64,000 nt of DNA. It comes from WRGT01 sp964450405 (GTDB lineage: Bacteria; Spirochaetota; UBA4802; UBA5550). Of the stretch, positions 1-8,709 are shown piece by piece; within the stretch, counting starts at the first letter, position 1; every line of letters begins with the position of its first letter. Below the pieces are notes generated by a model. That model saw nothing but the letters and a program-made list of their open reading frames with translations, ran no database searches and had not been told where the DNA came from. A program made the position numbers and the translations under genes. The stretch is taken from NCBI GenBank assembly GCA_964450405.1, contig CAYVCQ010000004.1, positions 253,469 to 317,468 on the forward strand. The letters run 5' to 3'.

Positions 1-467
1 CCGATAATATAAAAATCATCAATCTTTGTAAAAAGAATATCCTCATCGGCTGAAGCCTTATAAGCGGTAGCTGTTTTAAGTTTTACACTGTTTTTTTTGA
101 ACTCTTCAGGGATTATACCTTTCCCGTTTTTAATGCTCATAAAAACAAGGTACCCCGATTTTTTTTCTATATCCTGAGTATTCATCACCATGAGAAACTC
201 ATTTACATCACTCAGCTTAATACCGAATCCTTTAATGACTCTGCCGGTTTCATTAGTAGAATCATCAAGTGTCATGGCATCCAGCTCATCAATGTTAATA
301 CCCCTGGTGCTGATAAAATTCATTATCTGTGAAAAATTTATATAACTGTAAAAATCAGTTTTCTCATTAACAAAATTAAGTTCATTAACTATTGATGCAT
401 GTAATAATGTTGAATTAAATATAAGTAGTAACGCGGTAAAAATTGCCAGGCTAAAATACTTTCTCAT
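1..467 (-). CDS. Secreted protein of unknown function (partial, C-terminus outside window)
   Basis: An open frame runs from an ATG at 467 down through base 1 without a stop, so only the first 155 or so residues are visible. The N-terminus (MRKYFSLAIFTALLL, then FNSTLLHAS) is a clear Sec signal peptide with a cleavage-like site near residue 25, so the product is exported. The rest is mixed helix and strand with no motif I recognise. It faces away from the gene at 842. Function unknown; the reading frame itself is well supported by the signal peptide and the length without a stop. Confidence 0.75.
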   Translation of the reverse strand, partial: MRKYFSLAIFTALLLIFNSTLLHASIVNELNFVNEKTDFYSYINFSQIMNFISTRGINIDELDAMTLDDSTNETGRVIKGFGIKLSDVNEFLMVMNTQDIEKKSGYLVFMSIKNGKGIIPEEFKKNSVKLKTATAYKASADEDILFTKIDDFYII

Positions 468-841
468 TCAGTTTCTCCGGAAAAATAATTAGTACATTTA
501 AGATTACATCAAGCGGCATACGGATTCTATATTCTTTATATTTCTACAGTGTAGTAAATTTTGATTCAATAGATGAATAGAAATATACTTATGTATAATT
601 TATGTCAATAAACTTTCTAATTTGAATCTATAATCGTTTACTACTGAAAAGCAAACCTGCGGCGAAATAAGAACTTCAGTAATTTTAAAGATCATTAATA
701 TGAATTAATTATTATGCAAACTGATACGATTAAATCTGCATTACAATAAAGAGAACATGAATCATTTTAATATTTTTTCATTTGACTAAATCTGCACCGG
801 AACTTCAATAAACATTATCAACACAAAAGGCAAGAGACGAA
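468..841. other. Divergent intergenic region
   Basis: This AT-rich gap separates the minus-strand secreted protein from the plus-strand gene at 842, so it must hold promoters for both. A possible -35 (TTGACT at 783-788) precedes the plus-strand gene, but no good -10 follows at the right distance. No repeat, RNA gene or coding remnant is visible. Confidence 0.4.
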
Positions 842-1378
842 ATGAGCATTAAACAGAGAGCTTTTACGCGATTCCAGAACTCTTCAAAGGGAGTTGCTTC
901 ACGTTACAATAAAAAAATTATCTCAGTAATTTTCAAGAGTATAAATCAGATACTTAACAACAAAGAAAGGTTGAGTTTAACAGTAGAGGCAATTTATCCA
1001 TTTGTTGAAGATCATTTAAAAGAGAATCACATTGCTGTATTAAAAAATGATCTTACTGATATTATTATTGAAATACTGAATTTTTTCATTGAAGAGGGAG
1101 ATGTCGATATATATGAAAACTTTTTTGACGATATCGACGCTGAATTAAAAAAAGCACTCTGGCCATCAGTATCAAGACTTAATGATCCCGAAATTCTCAA
1201 TATTCTCATTGATGAAATTTTTAATGAACTTGACAGCGCTATTGAATACACCTCAGAAGACCTTGCTGAAAGGCTTTCGAAAATTGAAGCTTTCAGACAA
1301 TTATCATATAACGAATTGTTAGATATATCTGAGAGAGCATTGATGAAGCTGGAACATATGAATTTCCTTTCTGAATAA
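842..1378 (+). CDS. Hypothetical helical protein, 178 aa
   Basis: ATG at 842 follows a purine-rich AGAGACGAA that can serve as ribosome-binding site. The product has no signal peptide or membrane segment and reads as an acidic, almost entirely alpha-helical protein. The first 25 residues are basic (KQR, SRYNKK) and the rest is rich in Leu, Ile, Glu and Asp. I do not recognise a family. It lies 97 bases upstream of the acyltransferase on the same strand and may be cotranscribed, but nothing ties the two functionally. Confidence 0.7.
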   Translation: MSIKQRAFTRFQNSSKGVASRYNKKIISVIFKSINQILNNKERLSLTVEAIYPFVEDHLKENHIAVLKNDLTDIIIEILNFFIEEGDVDIYENFFDDIDAELKKALWPSVSRLNDPEILNILIDEIFNELDSAIEYTSEDLAERLSKIEAFRQLSYNELLDISERALMKLEHMNFLSE

Positions 1379-1475
1379 ACTCATCTTTAATAAAATACTT
1401 GATAACTTAAAACTTTTAAAAAAAATGGATTAAAAAGCATCAGGTAAAGAATAGACTACGTTAACGGAATTATCA

Positions 1476-2609
1476 TTGAATAAAACACTTGTCCAGAATA
1501 ACACATACAACAGACTTCGGCCTCTTGACTCACTAAGGGGAATCGCGGCCATTGGTGTCGCTTTTTTCTGGCACTACAGGCAGTTTAATTTTTCTTATTT
1601 TGAAGCCAATCCTACTGCACTGCCCTTATATACTGCATTTAAATGGTTTTATTTATGCGGCTGGAATCTTGTTGATTTCTTTTTTGTTCTCTCCGGTTTT
1701 ATTTTTATGCATGTTTATTCAAAGAAAATTATTGATAATACTATAAATGAAAGAACATTTTTTATATTAAGGATAAGTCGCCTATACCCTCTTCATTTGA
1801 TTACACTTTTCACCGTTGCTTTTATACAATACTTCAGGTTTTTTTCCGGGAGAGGTTTCTTTCAGTGCGACATTAACGATCTGTATCATTTTATTTTAAA
1901 TCTTCTTTTTATTCAGGCCGGGTTCTTCGAAAACGGGCTTTCGTTTAATGGTCCCTCATGGTCTCTCTCAAGTGAAATTATTGCATATATTCTTTTTTTC
2001 TATGTTTTGAAGCGCATTAAAAATCCGATACCGGTTTTTGTTCTTTTTGTATTTATCGGCATGAGCATACTTCAGAAACAGTTGAGTATGCCATTTTTTA
2101 ACGCATCAATTGCAAAAATGCTGGTAGGTTTTTTCATTGGAACAATCACTTATATTTTAAATATTCAGATTCAGAAACTTGAAGCAAAGAGTAGAAAGAT
2201 TATCTTTTCTATTATATTCATTTTCTCTCTGCTTATTGGATTAATGGTATATAAGGCCGGCTACATTCAGATATTCGGTCAATGGGATAGAGTTATGCCT
2301 CTTATTGTGTATCCACTGTTAATTCTCGCTGCATTGAATATTTTTATTCTGAATAAATTTTTCTCACTTAAACCATTCACATATCTTGGTGATCTTTCCT
2401 ACTCCATTTATCTCATACATTTCCCTGTACAACTTATGATGGTCACATTTCTTCCAATGATAGGATTTCTCCCTGACTACAACAGCTGGACCGGACTGCT
2501 TACCTTTATGGCCATAACGACAGCTCTTGCATCCATTTCATATCACTTTGCAGAAAAGCCGCTCCAGGAATTAATACGAAGAAAATTTCTAATTGAAAGA
2601 AATAAATAG
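1476..2609 (+). CDS. Acyltransferase 3 family membrane protein (OafA/YrhL type)
   Basis: The 377-residue product is an integral membrane protein of the acyltransferase-3 family, which moves acetyl or other acyl groups from the cytoplasm onto surface glycans. The family signature is at the N-terminus: RPLDSLRGIAA followed by FFWHYRQF with the conserved His, then about ten hydrophobic segments. The C-terminal ends LGDLSYSIYLIHFPVQ and FAEKPLQ are also typical. The start is a TTG at 1476; an in-frame stop at 1452-1454 and the absence of an ATG before the conserved motif make this the only sensible start. The substrate cannot be read from the sequence, and no glycan-synthesis genes adjoin it. Confidence 0.88.
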   Translation: MNKTLVQNNTYNRLRPLDSLRGIAAIGVAFFWHYRQFNFSYFEANPTALPLYTAFKWFYLCGWNLVDFFFVLSGFIFMHVYSKKIIDNTINERTFFILRISRLYPLHLITLFTVAFIQYFRFFSGRGFFQCDINDLYHFILNLLFIQAGFFENGLSFNGPSWSLSSEIIAYILFFYVLKRIKNPIPVFVLFVFIGMSILQKQLSMPFFNASIAKMLVGFFIGTITYILNIQIQKLEAKSRKIIFSIIFIFSLLIGLMVYKAGYIQIFGQWDRVMPLIVYPLLILAALNIFILNKFFSLKPFTYLGDLSYSIYLIHFPVQLMMVTFLPMIGFLPDYNSWTGLLTFMAITTALASISYHFAEKPLQELIRRKFLIERNK

Positions 2610-2684
2610 ATATAGTGTTTTGATCTGATTAATTATACTCAATGTAATTCCTATTAAGACTGAATCCACTTCTTTAAAAAAAAA

Positions 2685-2712
2685 TAGATACCCGCGTGCT
2701 CGAGATGACAAA
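2685..2712. repeat. Decayed palindromic repeat remnant between convergent genes
   Basis: The stretch around GATACCCGCGTGCTCGAGATGACA resembles a worn half of the palindromic element at 10768-10834 (GGATTCCCG...GGGAATGACA). It sits between the convergent genes ending at 2609 and 2796. The match is imperfect, so the assignment is tentative. Confidence 0.3.
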
Positions 2713-2795
2713 TTAATTCAAATTAATAATGTTATAGGACTAGTTGGAGTTTTAATGTTCTTTAATAATTTATAGAAATTGCACTAACCGAAATA

Positions 2796-3482
2796 CTACA
2801 GGCAACTCTCTGCCATGCAAACTTCACATATAGGCGAACTTCTGGTTGTTGGTGATGAATTACCGCAGATATGGCAATAATTTTCTTTCTTCACTGATCC
2901 GGCTGCTCCGGAATTTTTCTGAGCGCACATTCTGCAGTATGGATTACTAATACTGTATGATATCGGCATTGCGCATTTTATACAGAAACCATGGTATATT
3001 TTTTTTACTTTAATCTGAGATTTAATCAGTTCTTCTGCAGGCCGTTTATGAAGATTCATATTCTTAGATGAATTTATGATAGATTTAATTTCACCGTATG
3101 CTTTTTTATAAAGATCCGGATCTTTAGTTTTATTAAATAAAACACCCATATCCATATTTTCTGATGGTAAGTAATTGTGTATATCCATTGATGTAATAAG
3201 AAGATTTTCTTCATTGCAGCAGCATTTAGCACTTAGATTAGGAGTATGAAATATTTCCATATTTTCAATTTCACCTAACTTTAATTTTTCTTCAGTTTCC
3301 AGATCTTCATTTGAATAAACAAGACTTATAGCTGTAGCTCTCGCCAATGAATTTTTTAGCGCTTTATAAAATTCATCCGAGTACTGAAGGTATGGAAAAA
3401 GGATAAGAAGTTCATCCTTTGAATTTTTGATAATATTTTCGATGTAAAACAATATCGCATTGCCAGTTAGAAATTCAGCCAC
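2796..3482 (-). CDS. PLD-like protein with C-terminal zinc ribbons
   Basis: 228 residues. The N-terminal 150 resemble the phospholipase-D-like fold: residues near 82-100 (LSAKCCCNEENLLITSMDI, then ENMDMGVLF) follow the pattern of the second HKD half, but the catalytic His is replaced by Ser, so activity is doubtful. The C-terminal 65 residues carry paired Cys motifs (CIKC, CRMC, CHIC, CEVC), which should form two zinc ribbons. The start is GTG at 3482 behind GAGAGAATATA. This arrangement is known in poorly studied bacterial PLD-domain proteins; a nucleic-acid-related or scaffold role is possible but not shown. Confidence 0.7.
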   Translation of the reverse strand: MAEFLTGNAILFYIENIIKNSKDELLILFPYLQYSDEFYKALKNSLARATAISLVYSNEDLETEEKLKLGEIENMEIFHTPNLSAKCCCNEENLLITSMDIHNYLPSENMDMGVLFNKTKDPDLYKKAYGEIKSIINSSKNMNLHKRPAEELIKSQIKVKKIYHGFCIKCAMPISYSISNPYCRMCAQKNSGAAGSVKKENYCHICGNSSPTTRSSPICEVCMAESCL

Positions 3483-3831
3483 TATATTCTCTCTTTAGAT
3501 ATTTAATATTTAATTGAAATTCCAATGAAGATGTAAATCTCTATTTATTACAAAACTTATAACATCATACAAATTTATCCCGCTACGAAGACGGCATGAC
3601 TGCTTTTTTCATTAGCCGGATGATACAGCAAACAAAAGCAATAAAACATTGATGTCAATAATTATTATTAATTCAATAATGCTAATTCAGTAACTATTAA
3701 AAATGTAGTTAATTAAAGTTATCCCATTATATATGACTCGTGGTAATATTGTCTTATAACAGGTTGATAGCGGATATATAAAGATTATGAGTGTATTTTA
3801 ATAAAATAATTTTTCGCAGATACAATTTATT
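3483..3831. other. Intergenic region, AT-rich
   Basis: This gap follows the stop of the flagellin-like gene on the minus strand and precedes the start of the PLD-like gene. It contains a short GC-richer piece near 3578-3603 (CCCGCTACGAAGACGGCATGAC) that may be an old repeat fragment. No ORF, tRNA or convincing terminator is visible. Confidence 0.35.
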
Positions 3832-4638
3832 TTATTTCGATCTGATGATAAGTCCATGCTGTACTTTTAGAAGAACACTATTCTGCATAAGATTAGTTAT
3901 CCCTTCCGACATGTCAAGATCGCTGATATTACTTTCTGTTTTCTGGAGATTCAGATACTGATAACTTTTACCTTCGATTTGAAATCTAAGTAAATTGGAT
4001 TTAACCCCCTGGATAACACGTTTTGTTGTGAGTTTTTCTAAAGCATCATCCACAAGTCCCATGGATTTATTACTATCTCGGACAACATCAACATTATTTA
4101 GTCCCAGATTTTCAGTAGTAAGTTCAGGTATAACACTTATGCTGTTAAACTGGAGGAATTTTGCATTAAGATTTATCTGACTCAAAAACTGATTTATTTC
4201 TGACTGTATATACCCTTTATCTTCTGAACTGAAAATTCCGTTTGAAGCCTGAACAATAAGGAGACGTACTCTTTTAAGCAGTTCCTGATCCTCCGCAATT
4301 GCTGATTCAATATAATTGTGGAAATTTCTCATGTCCTCAGCATTCATAGATTCCTGTTTAAGCTGTTTAAGTAGAGAATTCATTTTTTCGGAGACGGCAA
4401 ATCCTGCAGGATCATCAGAGGCAGAATTTATCCGTTTAGCAGAAGACAACTGAGACATTTGAGTATCAAGCTGCAATTGAGTAAGTTTACTCTGATTAAT
4501 TATAAAGTTGTTTTGATCGTTTCCAAAAACAATAAAATTTGCTCCATCAGGCTGAAACAGAAAGCTATTATCTTTTCCAGATGCATTCAGCGATGCGATA
4601 AATAAAAAGATTATAATTGAAAGAGTGAATAATCTCAT
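3832..4638 (-). CDS. Flagellin-like protein (D0/D1 core only) with Sec signal peptide
   Basis: 268 residues from the ATG at 4638, chosen because AAAGGAG lies 7 bases upstream and the next segment (MRLFTLSIIIFLFIASLNAS) is a textbook signal peptide. An upstream ATG at 4671 overlaps the promoter. Residues 40-165 match the flagellin N-terminal helical domain: QLDTQMSQLSSAKRINSASDD, then PAGFAVSEKMNSL, corresponding to LSSGxRINxAxDDxAG. Residues 190-268 match the C-terminal domain, with NLQKTESNISDLDM for the usual aeSrIrDaDmA. The variable D2/D3 region is missing. Ordinary flagellins leave by the flagellar type III route without a signal peptide, so export by Sec is unusual. No flagellar genes are near; a sigma70-type promoter precedes it. 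Confidence 0.85.
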   Translation of the reverse strand: MRLFTLSIIIFLFIASLNASGKDNSFLFQPDGANFIVFGNDQNNFIINQSKLTQLQLDTQMSQLSSAKRINSASDDPAGFAVSEKMNSLLKQLKQESMNAEDMRNFHNYIESAIAEDQELLKRVRLLIVQASNGIFSSEDKGYIQSEINQFLSQINLNAKFLQFNSISVIPELTTENLGLNNVDVVRDSNKSMGLVDDALEKLTTKRVIQGVKSNLLRFQIEGKSYQYLNLQKTESNISDLDMSEGITNLMQNSVLLKVQHGLIIRSK

Positions 4639-4662
4639 TAAAAGACTCCTTTCTTTAAATGA

Positions 4663-4691
4663 ATAATACAAAGAAAAGTAAAAGAAGTCAA
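4663..4691 (-). promoter_or_regulatory. Sigma70-type promoter of the flagellin-like gene
   Basis: Minus strand: -35 TTGACT (4686-4691), spacer of exactly 17 bases, -10 TATTAT (4663-4668). It lies 25 bases upstream of the chosen start codon. No sigma28-like TAAA/GCCGATAA pair is seen, so expression looks housekeeping rather than flagellar. Confidence 0.75.
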
Positions 4692-4793
4692 ATCCGCGGG
4701 TAAAAAAAATTTTTTTTAGACAAAACAGTTTTATTAATTTATATAATATCTTATTATCTAAGAGGGCACTGAAATTTCATTATTAAAAATGAG

Positions 4794-6671
4794 CTATTTT
4801 TTCTTTATTTTATTTTCATCGATAAGCTGCTGATTGAGGTAAATTGCACTTAGTGATTGTTTCAATTCAGTTGCTTTTTTCAAATACTGCTCCTGAAGTA
4901 CCAGATTAACCTTCTCTCCAGGGTCTTTTTCAAGGTTAAATAAATATTCCTTTCCTGTTTTGAGATGTGTTATATATTTATAAGGTAAATTTATCACTTC
5001 TAAAAAACGGCCATTATAAGGTTGTATCAGATACACCGGATGGATTGTTTTACGGTCAAATACAGATATCCCTGTCATATTATTTGCTGCGTCCGATATT
5101 CCCAGCATATCGGTAATAGTCGGGCCTATGTCAATCTGGGAGTATGCTCTTTCTTTAATTCTATCCGGTTTTATAACACCATCCCATATTACCAGAAACG
5201 GTATACGAAAAGTTTCATCATAAAAACAGACCTCATTGCTATATACTCCATGTTCCTTCATTGGGAAGCTATGATCACTGGTAATTATCACAATTGAGTT
5301 TTCAAGATATTTCCTCTCCCTGAGGAGCTCAAAGAAACGTGGAAGCTGACTATCGCTAAGACGTAGTGCGTTTGAATATTTTTCCTTTATATTCTGCGGA
5401 TCTTTGTAAATAGTCCGTTTTTCTACAGGCAGACCGTCGCAGGGAATATGTGTACCGATTGTCATAAGTGCCGCAAAGACCGGTTTTTCAAGAGACTTGC
5501 CATGAAGAGAATCCAGCATCTCGAAAAATCTTTCGTAGAAAACTTTATCCTCAACACCCCATCCCCAAATAGATGGCTTGTCCTCTTTCCGTCTATATTC
5601 TCCATATGATTTTACAACAGAAAATCCTGCCTTAAGAAGACTGTTTTTTGTATTATCAAAACTCAAATTGTGAAATGCCTGAAAGAAGATTGTCTGATAG
5701 CCCGCATCGGTAAGTATACCGGGAAATCCTCCAATGTTCAGATCCGGATAGTCTACAAATATCTTCCCCTTGTAGCTTGGAAGGATAGAAAAGAAAACCG
5801 CAGCCTGTCCTTTACAGGTCTGTATAGAGTTACCGTAAAACCGGTCAATATATAAACCACGGTTTATCAGTGCATTGAAATTCGGAGTGTATTCAATTCC
5901 ATCAGGAGCTTTTGCATCTACAAAGTTTGCATTAAACGACTCCACCAATATAAGGAAAACATTCGGTCTCTTCTTTTTGGCTGATGGGACAACAGTACTT
6001 ATGGAAGTAAGAGGAATACTTTTTTTCTCATATGGGAAATCAGATGATACCGGTTGCGCATAAACCGGTGTGCTGTTTTCTCCAAGAGCGCTCTTTGCAA
6101 AAAGTGAAAATACATCTCCTCCCTGAACGGGCAGTAATAAAAGTAAAATCCATATAAATAGTGCGGTCAATCCGGATTTAAATGTTACTCCATCAGCCCG
6201 CCGCATAAGAGAAAATTTTTGCTCAATAAAAAAAACTACAAGCAGAATTATAAAAAGAAAAACCAGATCCATAACATTAAAAGGTGTGCTTATCATTGAA
6301 AATGCTTCTTTTGAAAAGCTTATACCAATATTATCCCGAACAAGAGAATAATCCAGAGAAGTGCCGGTATTAAGCTGGTATGCGTTAAGAGCCCAGAAAA
6401 ATAATATTGCCAGAGGTGTAAATATCTTTATCATCACATTATTAATGAGAAGTAACTCCAAAGCTGATGAAAGTAAAATCAGCATAAATAAACTTAAGAT
6501 CATTGATAATATATCCTGTCCGCTTATGGAATATCCGGAAACATTGTGAATTATTAATAGAATAAAATAAATCAGCTGAATAAAGATCAGAGAGTATGAG
6601 AAAAATCCCGGTATTGGAACAAATGGTTTAATTCTCTCAAACAATGTCTTTTTTCTTTTAGATCTGTTCAT
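4794..6671 (-). CDS. LtaS/OpgB-like membrane sulfatase-fold phosphoglycerol transferase
   Basis: 625 residues. Five transmembrane helices occupy roughly residues 18-180 and an extracytoplasmic alkaline-phosphatase/sulfatase domain residues 235-570. Metal-site motifs are visible: NVFLILVESFN with the first acidic ligand, TPNFNALINRG, a Thr in NSIQTCKGQ at the nucleophile position, GTHIPCD, and SDHSFP for the Asp-His pair. Members of the family transfer phosphoglycerol or phosphoethanolamine onto membrane glycans or lipids; the exact substrate cannot be deduced. The start overlaps the stop of the DUF4015 gene by 4 bases, so the two are translationally coupled. Confidence 0.85.
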   Translation of the reverse strand: MNRSKRKKTLFERIKPFVPIPGFFSYSLIFIQLIYFILLIIHNVSGYSISGQDILSMILSLFMLILLSSALELLLINNVMIKIFTPLAILFFWALNAYQLNTGTSLDYSLVRDNIGISFSKEAFSMISTPFNVMDLVFLFIILLVVFFIEQKFSLMRRADGVTFKSGLTALFIWILLLLLPVQGGDVFSLFAKSALGENSTPVYAQPVSSDFPYEKKSIPLTSISTVVPSAKKKRPNVFLILVESFNANFVDAKAPDGIEYTPNFNALINRGLYIDRFYGNSIQTCKGQAAVFFSILPSYKGKIFVDYPDLNIGGFPGILTDAGYQTIFFQAFHNLSFDNTKNSLLKAGFSVVKSYGEYRRKEDKPSIWGWGVEDKVFYERFFEMLDSLHGKSLEKPVFAALMTIGTHIPCDGLPVEKRTIYKDPQNIKEKYSNALRLSDSQLPRFFELLRERKYLENSIVIITSDHSFPMKEHGVYSNEVCFYDETFRIPFLVIWDGVIKPDRIKERAYSQIDIGPTITDMLGISDAANNMTGISVFDRKTIHPVYLIQPYNGRFLEVINLPYKYITHLKTGKEYLFNLEKDPGEKVNLVLQEQYLKKATELKQSLSAIYLNQQLIDENKIKKK

Positions 6672-8635
6672 TTTCCGCTGAAGGCCCTGTCTGCCATGGA
6701 ATGGTCTCCACCGGGATTCCAGAATGAGTATGATTTTCCACCACCATCCGCTACACCCTTCACTTGTTTTAATATATAATCAGGTCCCCAGGTGGGAGAA
6801 TTATAGTTCCAGTCCTGTATCCATGACCGGATAACGGTTCTTCCCCGGGAATGGTATATTGAACGGATTGTGCTATCGCGAACTATCCAGTATGGTCTCT
6901 CTGCATCGGAGTACCTTCTGTAAAATGAAGCACCGAAGTGAGATGGATAAACCATGGGATACACAGCATCAACAAAACGCGATAGGAACTGAATATCCTG
7001 TCCAATAAGATTACCGAATCTGTACCATGCATTAAATCCGTAAATATCTATGGACACCGGAACACCGGCCTCTTTCCGGGCCTGCTGGAGAAAGTCCCCC
7101 ATGATTTCAGATTTGAATGTGTCATCCTTTTCCCTGAATCTGTATAAACATCTGCCAACAAGCCCATCGGTGGGAAATCTAATATAATCGAACTGAATCT
7201 CATCGAATCCTAGTTTTGCCGTTTCCCGTGCAATCTCAATATTGTAATCACGTACAAACTTTGAGTAAGGATCACACCACTTTTCTCTGGGGAGTCCAAC
7301 CCACGCCTTGTTAGTCACCTTATCCCATATTGCATATTTGCCGCCATATGCTTCGTAAAGTTTCTTATCTTTAAAAGTAACGTTGCGGGCGATTACATAT
7401 ATTCCCTTAGAATGAAGCTGCTTAATTATATCCTTAATATTAGTATTTTTGATAGCTCCAAGTTCACTTGCAATTTTAGATTCAATCGAAGCATTTATTA
7501 TTCCGAAGTCATCCTTCACATCGATAACGACTGCATTAAATTTATTGCGGAGAAGTATCTCCATAAAACCGTTGAAGTTTTTATCTATCATACTCCAGCT
7601 GACATATAATGCCTGCCTGTTTCCGGATTTACTTTTCTCTTCCATTTTATATTCTGTAATATTTCTTTTTACAAAAAGAGGAGGATTCTTATCGCCTCCC
7701 TTCACAAAGATCATCGCAGGAGCGTCATCAGCATAACTCTTTTCAAGTTCTTTTTGTAGAGGTGGAATTTCAATTTTTTTACTCGAAGGATTAAACTGGT
7801 AAATAGACTCTGTTGTTGCCATGAAAATATTATCTTTAAACGGAGCAATACCATATACACCCTCTGTCTTCTCATTTAAAATGGGTATATTTACAATATT
7901 CCATTTTTTCCAGTCGGAGGTTTCAACAACTCCCCGCCCGAAGAGATATCCCGAATAAAGTTTACCATTACATGCTGCAATCGCCGATACACCCTCGCAG
8001 AAATTAAATTTCCCGACATAATATTCCTTAGGCACACCGTCGTTAATTTCAGTAGTGGAGGATGGAGTTATCCGCACAACTCCATTGAATGATGTACCTG
8101 CATAAATAACACTATCAACAACAGCAAGTGAAGTGAAATAGTATGAGTTTTTATTCTCAACAACATTGATTTTCTGCCAGCTTTTTCCGCTGTCGGAAGA
8201 CTTATATAGAACATGCTTTGTCGCAAGATACAATCTGGACTTATCGGCAGGATCGATACAAAATGCAGAGATTGATCTGTATTCATCTACATCTTTAAGC
8301 TGTGTTCGGCGTTTTAAAACTGATGAAGAGATATCGACCCATTTAGTATCAGCTGAAGATCGCCTGAAAATTCCGGAATACTCAGAAGTTAGGTACAGAG
8401 TACCGGCTGTATCAGAGGTTATATATTCAGCTTCAAGATTACCGGGAAGACCCTCGGACATATCGTGCCATGAACTCCCATCGTAACCTTTTATTCCTTC
8501 ACCGGGGAAGTACCCGATGTATTTGAAACTCTCAACCTTGCCCGAACATGCTGTTGAGCTTAAAAGTATAACTGAAAAAATAATAATATATATTACCGGA
8601 TATTTCCGTAAAAAGTTTCTGGAAAAAAAAGACAT
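6668..8635 (-). CDS. Lipoprotein with DUF4015 putative glycoside hydrolase domain
   Basis: 655 residues behind a strong GGGGGAT ribosome site. The N-terminus ends in a lipobox (LLSSTAC, Cys near 30), predicting a lipoprotein. Residues 40-310 show beta-propeller-like repeats of the BNR type (DPADKSRLYLATKHVLYKSSDSGKSW). Residues 335-650 match the DUF4015 TIM-barrel family: FNAVVIDVKDDFG, GIYVIARNVTFKD, WCDPYSKFVRDYN, FDEIQFDYIRFPTDG and AVYPMVYPSHF. The Asp and Glu of FDEIQFDY are the likely active site. It is cotranscribed with the LtaS-like gene, so a shared role in an envelope glycan is likely but inferred. Confidence 0.85.
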   Translation of the reverse strand: MSFFSRNFLRKYPVIYIIIFSVILLSSTACSGKVESFKYIGYFPGEGIKGYDGSSWHDMSEGLPGNLEAEYITSDTAGTLYLTSEYSGIFRRSSADTKWVDISSSVLKRRTQLKDVDEYRSISAFCIDPADKSRLYLATKHVLYKSSDSGKSWQKINVVENKNSYYFTSLAVVDSVIYAGTSFNGVVRITPSSTTEINDGVPKEYYVGKFNFCEGVSAIAACNGKLYSGYLFGRGVVETSDWKKWNIVNIPILNEKTEGVYGIAPFKDNIFMATTESIYQFNPSSKKIEIPPLQKELEKSYADDAPAMIFVKGGDKNPPLFVKRNITEYKMEEKSKSGNRQALYVSWSMIDKNFNGFMEILLRNKFNAVVIDVKDDFGIINASIESKIASELGAIKNTNIKDIIKQLHSKGIYVIARNVTFKDKKLYEAYGGKYAIWDKVTNKAWVGLPREKWCDPYSKFVRDYNIEIARETAKLGFDEIQFDYIRFPTDGLVGRCLYRFREKDDTFKSEIMGDFLQQARKEAGVPVSIDIYGFNAWYRFGNLIGQDIQFLSRFVDAVYPMVYPSHFGASFYRRYSDAERPYWIVRDSTIRSIYHSRGRTVIRSWIQDWNYNSPTWGPDYILKQVKGVADGGGKSYSFWNPGGDHSMADRAFSGK

Positions 8636-8709
8636 TTTATCCCCCGTTAAATTAACTTAAAAATTACGAAAATCAATTACTTACTGTTTTTATCTTCACC
8701 ATTAGACTG

